A stretch of DNA of 64,000 bases, taken from Siphonodentalium dalli. Lineage: Eukaryota; Mollusca; Scaphopoda; Gadilida; Siphonodentaliidae. The DNA lies in the NCBI GenBank assembly GCA_032622095.1, contig CP136061.1:131694087-131758086 (forward strand), in the 5' to 3' direction. This document shows, one piece after another, positions 48,801 through 60,800 of this stretch. The notes below the pieces were generated by a model, which did no database searches, was not told the origin of the DNA, and saw only the letters and a program-made list of their open reading frames with translations. Each line of letters starts with the position of its first letter. Position 1 is the first letter of the stretch. Position numbers and translations under genes: made by a program.

Positions 48801-51800
48801 GTTTTTTTATTGTTCAGTGTGGATTGGACACTCTAAATATTATCAACCTGAGTATGTTTTTATTTTTTAGTGCGGTTTGGCTGCTATAATTATCGTCAAT
48901 CTGAGAGGAATGTTCCGGCAGTTCCTGGAGCTTCCTGATCTCTGGAGATTCTCGTTTGTTGACTTTGTAAGTAACACATATACAGAACCAAACTGGTCAG
49001 TTGGGCATGTAATAAATACAGAACCACACTTGTCAGTCAGGTACCATATATGTAATAATAACAGAACCACACTTGTGTGCTCCTGGCTGTGAGTTTACGT
49101 CACCCGAGCAATGGCATAGTGAAAGTCTTGTCCTTACACGATCATGAGTGCCATAAACTACCACAGTAGCATATATGTGCAGTTCTGTATTTATTCCTAA
49201 CTTATGTTATCTGGAGATTTTGTTCATGGTATTTTCTTATCTTATGAGTTTTGATGATGTTTTATTTTAAAGTTCCTGTTGCACATAAGTTGAGTCCAAT
49301 GTGATGTAATCATTGTTTCATTCCACACATGTGTGTGGAACAGCTTAGGCTGTGAGGTAGAGATTGTGTGGGTTTCTTTCAGAAACAGGCATGTAATTAA
49401 TTTCACAACTGTTATTTGGTGTATATTCATGGTATTGTTTGATGTATTTCATATTTTATTATTGTATTGATTAGATTTGACTATGTCAGATTTCGGTCAT
49501 CAAGAGTCAACAACTGTAATATTCTTTATTATATGCTTTACAGTGAAATAGCTCTAAACGGTCGGGAAATAAACGGCATATCAATCGCTTGTCCCAGCGA
49601 GCTATTACCAAAATGTTATTTGCTTTTCGTATTAACCTTCATTACGTTAAATGATGTCATCTAATTTAAGATGGCGATAGTCCGTACGGTTCTCTTATGG
49701 GAATCCCTGTTACAGAGCGGTATTGAGCTTCATGTATTGTTTTATCTATAAGCCAGAGACCAGTCAATCAGTTGATGATCAGCTGATTTGTTTTCGTCTA
49801 CATTTAATTTGGCAAAACAATCGCTTGAGAGAAATAATTGTAAATTGAAATAACGAAACCACATATAATAAAAAGGAAACATACAGAGAATTATCATTCA
49901 TTGGTACAAGCAAATATAAATTTTCCGCTTGCTGCAAACTCATGATAATTTTCGTATTCAGTCAAAAGCCGTAGTTATCCTCTAGTTATCATGTTGGCCA
50001 TTGTAGCTTAACCCTTTCTTGATGGGAGCTGCACTGGTGCAGCATTAAAGATCCTGTGCCAGTGCATTCTCTTATATATGTGAGTCTGCCATAGGGAGCT
50101 TCGCATATATAAGAGAATGCACTGGCTTAGAAGGTCAAGTTTAATATTGTTAGGCCAATGTATTCTCTTATGGGTAATTACGTGAGGCTCCCTATGGGAG
50201 ATTCGCTTATATAAGAGAATGCATTGGCTCAGGGTTTTCCCAAATTTCAGCAAGCTCCAGTCGTGGAAGGTTAACTATAATCTGAGCATTAATAACACCC
50301 TTAGACTGGCATACAATGTTCATGGATGAGTGTTTTGTGTAGGAAGGGGTTGTGTATAATTTGTAATATAAGACGGTTTGCTTCAGATTTTTAGATTGTA
50401 ACACCAGTAATGATATATCTTATGAATTACTATACTGTCACTGATCACACACCTATCATGGAAACTAGGTGAATGGCAGATCCTATAACTGGGTCCTGTT
50501 AAAAATAATGTATGAACAAAAGCAGTGGTACCATAGTAGAGGGGTGGGGTTGAAAAGCACCATTTAAATCTCTATAAAATTCCTCAAATATGTTTTACAA
50601 CAGTATTGTTATATTGCCGTTAAAGAAAATTGAATTCATTCTTATATTAGACCAAGTCTTCTCGGGCCACAACAGCTTGGGATATCAGTTGGGTTGTTGC
50701 TGTTTTGGACTGAGTACCATCCCGTTACTCTTCTATAACAGACTATCATTGAAAGACGTTCTACGTTTATATGTGGAGCCCCGGGTATTCACACGAACCC
50801 ATGAATGTGGTTAATCATTTAACATGTCCATGATTAATCTGTCTTCAAAATGATATATCATTTACTGACTAAGATAAAGTAATGATATGATCATTTAACA
50901 TATTGTTTACATACATTTTATGACAGCTTGTCAAAATTCTATGGAAAACAAGGCTTTCTTTCCTTATAAATCTCGTTTTGACATTCAACAGACTTCTGAT
51001 ATATGCATGTTTGATATCACCATGCTTGGGAAAGGATGCCCTCTATGTTCATATACGCAAAGCTAATCCAATGACATACGAGCAAGATAACTCCCGGCCA
51101 CAATTCTGGGCATGAAGTCTGTTATAGAAGGGCAACGGGATGGGAATTCTCTTATATAAGCGAGTCTCCCATTATATAAGAGAATACATTGGCCTAACAA
51201 TATTTACCTTGACCTTCCTGAAACAGCAACAACCCAACCGATATCCAAAGCTGCTGTGGGCCGAGAAGACTTGGTCTATCTTGATATGAGCTTTGATCCT
51301 GTCAAGTGCTCTATCGTATGTATGATTACCAAAATTCTGTCTCTTTGACATTTATGTTTGGTTCTGTCATTTAAAGACATATTATGTACTTGTTCGGGTG
51401 CGTGAAACTGATAAGTTAGTATGAAGGTGCTATGCCAACTGGAGGAATTTAGCATTTTACTAACATCACCGAAAATCTCAAGCGAATCGACCGTACCACT
51501 CCATAGAAAACATCGGCAGTCACTGCATTTAATTAATATACAAGAATGACGGTGTGTGTTATCAATTTAGATATAATATTTGTAAAAATAATAACTTTGA
51601 ACAAGATTATTCTCCATTTCTATTCGATCACATCACTTTAACTATGGCCCACCCCTTCGATTAGTCTTGACTTCCTAATATTAATTATGTTATTTTTATT
51701 CCATAGTCGATATGGATTGTCACTTTCCTGGCCACCGCTTTCTTGGACGTCGACTACGGACTCATGATTGGAGTTTCTTACTCGCTGTTATCCGTGCCTC

Positions 51801-54800
51801 TCAGGTCACAAAGGTAAGTATGTCAGGAGTATAGACCCCTGCCATCACAAGTTAATCGTCGAATTAAACCTCGAATCAAATCAAGGGCAAGATCTCATAT
51901 CAAATTGAACCACCACAATCGAAAGTTCAGTGAAATTTACAATTATTTTTCGTTGTTGGCGTTATTTATAGAGAACATTAGGAGCAATTTGTCATGGCTC
52001 TACACTGTGTAATATTTTGGCTAGAAAATAAAATTGATAAATGAAATTGTAAAAATACATCAAGAATGGGGACATATAACTACAGAGAATGAGACATGAC
52101 ACTGAACCGCATTCAAATGAAAACTCATTTTGAAGCCAATAACCCACCGTGAAGGCCATCCGTGCCTTTAATCAGCACATTCAGTTTTGACATATATTCA
52201 AAATAGTTATATTCAAAAATGTGACACTAAAATAACTATTACATTATCTTGAACCATTGTGATTTACCACCAGTTTGTTCTACCAACGTCAGAGCTTAAT
52301 CAGTATGACCCACAAACATCATGGATATATATCAGTAAGAGTGGAACCAGCTGGCTATGATGGCTTACTAACCACAGACTTTCATGCCAAATTTATCATT
52401 GGATATAAGTCATAATGACTTACACATCCCTATATTTTTTATGATTTATGATAGGAGATGGACATGAAGAGACTAAATTACTCGGCCATTTATAAGTTTT
52501 GTTAGCACAAAATTATTCTGCCAATATAGCTAAATCAGTTTGAACCAAACACATTGGTCGCTTATAATTTTCAGAACCAGTTTACCAGGTTTAGAAATGT
52601 CCCAAACAGAGACTATATCACTGGGTCATTTTTTATTATTTATTTTTTTCAAGCTTAGAATCCACTATTATTTTTATAAAGAGTTTTGACTTTGAGAGAC
52701 ATGGACCCCAGCCAACCTTCGTGTTTGGCTGCAAATGTCCAGAATAGCTGGTGACTTGTAAGTTTCAATTGCCAGATGCCAACAATGTTAGTTTCAGTCC
52801 AAAGCACAAGTGTCTCATGACATCATCATGTTAGTTTCAGTAATCAGCCCCTGTGATGTCATAAGCATGGAATTTTCCATGATTTTGCCCCTGATTGACA
52901 GGTGTCAGAGAATAAGGTCGCACCTGTGCTCTGAGCTATCTGGTGTGATGTCATCAGCATGGAAGTTCCCATGATTTTCCCTGTGATTGACAGGTGTCAG
53001 GGATTTAGGTCAAAACATCTGTGGTCTGATTCCCTGACTGGAGTTCTGAGGTCATGAACTGATTTGAGGACAGGATCAGCATGCCACTCAAATGTACTCC
53101 ATAAAATATTTTATATTAGATCCAACCTCAGGTCTCTGATTATATAAGGAGGAATATTTTATGCCCTGTGGAAGTGGTGGATGTCTGGAAATTAATAGAT
53201 GTATTGATACTTTTAACCCTTCCATAACTGGAGCTTCCTGAAATTTAGCAAAAACCCTGTGCCAATGCATTCTCTTATATATGCGAGTCTTCCAAAGGGA
53301 GCCTCGCATATATAACAGAATACATTGACCTAACAATATTTGCCTTGACCTGTAAGCCAGTGCATTCTCTTATATATGTGATGCTCCCTATGGGAAACTC
53401 GCATATATAAGAGAATGCACTGGCACAGGATGTTTAATGCTGCACCAGCTCAGCTCCTGTCATGAAATGGTTAAGGAATAATATCTTTTAGCCATTACAT
53501 CGGCAACAGACACTATTTATAAATTTATATTTCTTGATAAATTTGCAAATAAACATTCTTCACCCTTTCATGACAGGAGCTGTGCTGGTGCAGCATTAAA
53601 GATCCTGTGCCAGTGCATTCTCTTATATATACAAATTTCCCATAGGGAGCCTGGCATATATAAGTGAATGCTCTGGTTTACAAGGTCTAGGTAAGTATTG
53701 TTAGGACAATGTATTATCTTATACATGCGAGGCTCCCAGGGGAGACTCGCATATATAAATGAATGCATTGACACATGGTTTTCGCAAAATTTCGGGAAGT
53801 TACAGTCATAGAAGGTTTAAATGAGGCCTTCTTTGGGTGATGGGGGCGTTGCCTGAGAACACAGTATATTTTATTAATTACCCTAATTGGGAAAATTCAT
53901 TCACCGATGAAAGGGTTAACAGGAATAGCTCATTGAGAATAGCCTCCCTTTATTGATTTCAGGCCATATGTTGCTACCCTGGGACAGGTTCCAGGCACAG
54001 ATATATACAGAGATACTGAGGTGTATAAAGTGGTGAGTAAACCATGGCTGTCCATTATAGCAACCACTAAGGGTGCTTATACCTAAGGCAGGTGAATGAT
54101 GTCATATAATTTTTTCTATATCCATCAGTGATTTTTCAAGATCGCGTGTATAGATTCTGGAGAAATTGTCACGTCACTTCCGGTTAGCAACCGTGTTGAG
54201 ATTGTAAAAAACGCGGAATTGGAAATGAAGCATCGCGATAGAATTGAATGTAACTACTTCACAATTTACGAAGAATTCACCTGTGATTTAAGTCTATTAA
54301 TTTCATTTAGACTAATTTCGTTGGTCAGCTTAATGAAACGAAAAATGAAGAAGTCATGACGATAATCCAGACAAGATTTTACAATCCACGTCACATCTTG
54401 TCAATTTGGCATGTCGTCTCCGTCGTGACCACTGCATGATGTTATGTAAATTATTCTTAGCGTTATGTCACCGTAAAAATGCAAATTTGAGGCACATCAT
54501 GATTGTGTGGTTGCTCCACTACATGTCACGTACGATTCATATTATCCATGTTTCCATTTATAGGCATATCCTATCTGATGCAATATCTCAAGTATTTAAG
54601 TATTCTATCTGATCATGTTCAGGTTTAATGCTGGCCAGAAAGATATTTTGACCAATATTTTGGCCATTTCTTAAATTGTTTGGCCATTTTCCAAAAAAAA
54701 AAAATATAAAAAAAGAATCATTAACAAAACAGAAATTAGAACAAAATAATAATAACAAAAATAAACTAAAATAGAAAAAATCATACTCAGAAATAACTGG

Positions 54801-57800
54801 AGATAAATTTTGAGATGGACTTATATGAGAAAATTGATACTGAAAGCGTGGAGATGTGATTGGCCAAATGAAGATTCTCTTGCCATTTTAGAAACAAAAT
54901 CCTGGCCATTGGCCAATTTGACCACCAACAGCATGAACCCTGTTTAGTTAATAAAAGGTATCAGTTGAACTGTTTTTAAAATACTAACGTCTTCTATCCA
55001 TCCTATGCATTTGGGTTATCATATGTCATAAACCAAATATTTTCATTTAATCATTCTCATGTTCCATATCCTTCAGATTATTTAGTATTGAGTCGGCTCT
55101 ATTTTATATTCTAACGTAACAACGTTATGAGTGGGGGTATATAGGAATCAGCTTGTCTGGCCATCCATTTGTCTGTGGATGCAACTTTGTCAGAGCTTGT
55201 ACAGTAATGCCCATAGGAAATATGGCTTGTTGCCATTCATCGGAAAGCTCTCAGTGAGAGCTTTCCAATGAATGGCAACAAGCCATTTTACCGACTAAAT
55301 CCTGAAAAGTTACCCATAATTCTGCTGCAGTTAAGGAGTCGATTATTTAGGGCATTGCTGTATTCCTACATTTTTAGTCAATTTGCTCTAAAATTTTGTA
55401 CAGATATTTAGTACCATGGGAACCTGTGATTATGAGCTTGATCTGACATTCTTTAGGGGAGTTATCTCCCTTTTTTGCAACATGCATAATTTTGTCCGAG
55501 CTTGTATTCCTGTTCTTTTCTTTTTGAAAAACAAATATTTTAATATGTGCTGGTGCAGCATTAAAGATCCTGTGCCAGTGCATTCTCATATATGCCTCGC
55601 ATTTATACATGTATATACATGTCACCCTTGTAGGGAGCCTTGCATATATAAGAGATTGCACTGGCTTACAAGGTCAAGGTAAAATTGTTAGTTCAATGTA
55701 TTCTCTTATATATGCGAGGCTCGCTATGGGCGACTCACATATTTAAGAGGATGATTGGCACATGGTTTTCACAAAATTTCAGGAAGCTCCAGTCATGTAA
55801 GGGTTAATGTAGCCCAATGCACTGCGGGGTATCCTATGTCCCATTGGGACAGTCTCACCTCTAGTTATCTGTCTTCTTTCAGTCTGAAAATGTAAAGGGA
55901 ATTAAAATCCTGAGATTTGAATCAAATCTGTACTATGTGAATTCTGAGTGGTTCCGTAACCGTGTCTACAAGCTGTCTGATGCTAACCCCAGAAGTTTGA
56001 GAATCCTGTTAAGGAAAGCAAACAAGAGAGCAGAAAAGGCGAGGAGGAAGAGAGAACAAATGTACATAAAGGTACTAACACATCCAGGTTGTGGTGAAAA
56101 GTCATATTGGACTCGTACAATAAAAACACATACTATACACAACATTGTATAATAACTTTATATTATTACACACCTGTTGGTATATTTTGGAATATTACAA
56201 TAATTTGATGTAAACATATTTTATTCCAATCCTAATACATGTAACATATATGCACATTTAACAAATGTTTTGACAATATAGTATAGATAGGTGAATTGGA
56301 AAGGGGATTAAACAACAAGCACAGGGGCTTTTATTGCCCCCGAAAAATTTATTTTTGGGGGACTATTTTAATCAGCCCCGTCCGTCCGTCTGTCCGTGCG
56401 TCCAGAGTTATAACTCCAGTAATGATCATCCGATTTGATTGAAACTTGGTATGTAGGTGTCTCAACCAAGAACACAGGTGCTCTGCAATTCTGAGTTTGA
56501 TCCGATGTTCTTTTATGGAGTTATTTCTCTTTTTTCAACTTCTTTTTAACTTAGAAAATTTCTCACTTTTTCGGTTTCCGGATGATATCTCAAGTTTTGA
56601 TCCTTTAATTGCAAATACCGTTTTTATGTGGATCAGTCATATCAAGATACAGGTTGAGTTCGAATTTGAGTTTGATCCGATGATTTTTCCGAGAGTTATG
56701 GACTTTTTTCGATGATGTCGTACAAATGAATATTGATTTGGTGTGTAATAAATACAGAACCACAATGTCATGTGAAGGACTTTATTGTACTCGTTTTTAT
56801 ACTGCATGTTATAGCTCAAGCCTGAATAATCTCAGAAGATGGCGTCTTTGTGACATATAACATGGTGGTAAGGACAGGCCATTGCTGATGGGAAGTATCT
56901 GGAGAGAAAAAAATCTACAACTGGTTCTTATTGGTGAATGGAAAATAATCATGATGAAAGTGTCCATACATTCATATATAATACTCACATTATTTTGACA
57001 GAATGATGCTGAGGATAACGGTAATGTAACCGATGACAACTGTATGACCGAGGAGGAAGAAGATTTTGAGTTCCCTGATCAAGACGTACACAGTATTATA
57101 CTTGACTGCTCCACTATGAGTTACATAGACACTGTTGGAGTCAAGGTTTTAACTCAGGTACTACATTGTCTTATCTCCGGTATACGCCAGGACATCAAGT
57201 CTGCAAATAGTGTGTCTGTCATTTGCAGAATGAGGTCTCCAGAGTGTGAATTTAGTGATGCTATTCCGCACAGAGATCTAGCATCACCAAATTCACCCTC
57301 TGGGGACCTAATTTTGCTTAGGACTCATCTTCTGGGAAGTGTCTATAATCTCAAATTAACATTGTTTTAGTAACTTTTTCCCTTCTGAAAGTTTTTTATC
57401 CCCTAATTGCAGAAGATAAAATGCATAATCGAGGTGACTAATGGGTGAGCATCACCAGCTTCAACTAAGGAACTTCAATCTGATCCTAGGTCTTCCATAG
57501 CTGTTGAGGCCTCAGCCGACTGAGGTTCCCAGAGGGTGAATTTGGTGATGTTAGCCCACTGTGAGGGGGACCTCATTCTGCAAATTACAGACACACTATT
57601 TGCAGGCTTTCAGGACATCTGGTGTGAGAAAACATTATTCCTATTTCTGATTACAGCTATTTGTAACTTAGCTTTATGACTGTTCACCAAGTCATCTTTC
57701 AATCCATACATGTTTTTGATAACTATTTATGTGGTGTAATCGCCGAAGTAGTCATTGTTACAAGGCATTGGTCACATTCGAACTCAGCTGTTGCTGTTTG

Positions 57801-60800
57801 CAGGGCTTAAAATCTGACGAGAATCAGAATCATGATTCTTAGATTGATTCTATTACATGTAGTAGCAGCTGATTCGTTGTAGAAATGCTATATTTTGATT
57901 CTAGCCTGGTTTGTAACAATATTTAAATTGAGATGATTTAGATATGATCAGGTTATGTCTTTTGTTGAACCTACATGTAGCCAAAATATTTCTAAACAGT
58001 ATGGTCATGTACTTGTGGGCTTAAAAAGCACATGGTATTGACCCTTTCTATACTAATGCATCACTGATGAATAGTTCCCACAGGAAATGTTCAGATAATA
58101 AGTTCAACAAACAGGTCGTTTGTTGAACTTGTTATCTAAACATTTCCCTCCATAAATAGAGCTCTTTCTGCACTTTTATTTATCTGCCATCTGCTTTTAT
58201 CACCTTAACATCCCTCCAAATGAATAATAGAACATTCCGATGCACACTTTTTAACTGACTGGGAGAATCCATTTAGTATAGAAAGGGTTAAAAGATGTAG
58301 ATAATATCAACACCTGTCAGAATCCACACATACATCCATCTGAACCTGTTTGTTGTCTATTTTGTTGACAGGTTATAAGTGAATACAAAGAAGTTGGAAT
58401 CTGTATATACTTGGCTTTGTGTAAAGGTAAGTGCGATTGTTTATAGAACGCATTAGAAAAATGTTGAGTCATGTTTTGCTACCATACTATCATTTGACAC
58501 CTATGACACCAAATTACAATTTTGCGTCAAGGCAGTAGAGGGTTAAGGAAATTGTCTTAACATTACAGTCAATTTCAGTTAATTGCATATCGTTTATATG
58601 CATATTTCGGCTATTTGCATAAAATATGCATGCACCAAACCATTTTCTTATAAAAAGACTATTTTTTAATCGTTTATTTGCATAAGGGTCGGACTCGATT
58701 CCGTTTTTATGCATACGAAAATCGCCAAAAATGTTGATTAGAAGGGGTAATAAGTCACCTCATGGTGCCGAAATTATAGCAATTTGTAAAAATATTTACC
58801 TTGAAAAAGGTATTTTATGGGAAAACTTAATACAAAGTTGTTGAAGATGACCATCACGAGAACGAAGACGGCAATTTTCAATTTCATAACACACGTGGTT
58901 TTCTATCTGTTCTCATTAACATGCTTCTGTTGACACATATTTCCTTTATGTTTCCATATTTATTTGTGAATTGCATGATTTATTAAAATGTGTATACTTA
59001 TTTGGTTGTTTGTTGAGTTTGTAAACAGTTGCAATGAATCAGTTTATTGACATAATAGTAATTTACAACAAGGTATGAGATGAAAATATGATACAGCAAT
59101 CTAATGATTTCGCTATTTCGCCATTTCGTGGTACTACGTACTGTACAAACTAAACAATCTTAAGAACCTCAAATGGGGTGATGGGGTGATTTCGGCTTTA
59201 TGCATATTCGGTTATATGCATTGGAAAGGCCATGCACCGACGCTATGCAATAAAGCGGAATGCACTGAATCACTTAAATTATCGGGGTGGAGAAAACTCC
59301 TTGACTTTGACCAAATAACATAATGACAGTCAGAATGATCAAGCTATACGCTTTTTTGCAAAAGGGTCCCCTTTGTCAAATACAGAAAAGAACCTTTTTC
59401 ACTCTCTGATTTTATCCAATGAAGGGATTACAATTCAATGACTTTTCACTGACCTGAAGTCATCAATCACACAAGATGTTTGAATTCAACGAAGTCTACC
59501 ACCGTGTGGTGGTTAATCTACAACGTTGGGGTGGTTAAGATTAACTGTTAAATTCTGTTGAAGCTGGCTGGCATTACACCTGATGGAGATTGGCGTGTGA
59601 ACTCTTTCTATCAATTGACAAGCACATCATATCTAAATTCTCGCTATTCATGCGAGGCCCCAAGCCAGGAGGCAAATGGGGCTAAGTTCCTGCCTTCAAG
59701 CCGGACAATATTCATAAATACAAGCAGTCGCAGACGACGGTATTCCCCGCCGAATTGTGCAGTTGGGGAAGTGCATTCTCAATAATGTTTGCGTTCTCAT
59801 TATGTGCTAAACAAGCGGTGGGATTTTGTCAAAAAGCCTGGCTTGCGAACTCATTTTAGGTACTGACATTTGTGGAAATTAGCCATGTGACGTCATCCAT
59901 TTGCACCAAAAATAAAAAACAAAGTCCAATAACTCTGCTGAAAATATCCGGCCGGACCTGGTTTGCGAACTTATTCTAGATACTGGTCATGTGAACTCAT
60001 ATACCAAAAATCTTTGAAATCCGTTTACATTTGTGGAAATGAGCCCTGTGACGTCGTCCATTTGCACACAAAAAAATAAACAAAGTCCAATAAGTCCGCT
60101 TAAAATATCCAGCCGGACCTGGTTTGCGAAGTCGTTCTAGATTCTGGTCAAGTGAACTCATATACCAAATATCTTTGAAATCCGTTGAAATGAGCCCTGT
60201 GACGTCGTCTATTTGCTATTTGGTAAATTCGACAAAAATAATAAACAAAGTCCAATAACTCCGGTAAAAATATCCGGCCGGACCTGGCTTGTGAACTCAT
60301 TCTAGGTAATGGTCAGGTGAACTCATATACCACAAATCTTTGAAATCTGTTGACATTTGTTCAAGTTATGACACTTACAAATTCGGGACGGACAGACGGA
60401 CGGCTCGACAGACGGACGGACGGAACCCATTCCTATATCCCCCGCAAATTTTCAATTTGGCGGGGGATAATAAAGATAATGTTATGATATCTATGCACCT
60501 ATCCATGTATGCACCATATTTTCTCTCTTCTGTAAATAATTCCATAATTATGTATATATATAATCTTCATTGATAATAGACAATAGTTAACTGTTGTGAG
60601 TAGCGTATGGTTTTTCTCCTCGAGTGAGATGCGGAGGATTATTTTTACAAGGTGCTTGCCGAGTGAAAATAATCCTCTCATCACGCTAGTGGAGCAAAAG
60701 CTGCATGCTACTCAGAAGAGTTACCTGTTGTGTTTATTATAATTTCTATACCATTCAGACCAGAGGCATTGAAAACACATGGTTAGACCTACCAGCCTTT

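Noticed and set aside
48765-48870. Possible extra SLC26 exons at the upstream acceptor copies
   Set aside because: Each copy reaches an in-frame stop when entered in phase 0 and has no donor. The true exon begins at 48871.
53275-53420. TATATAAG motifs as core promoters
   Set aside because: They are the stems of MITE-D palindromes and occur in both orientations inside introns, with no initiator or gene start nearby.
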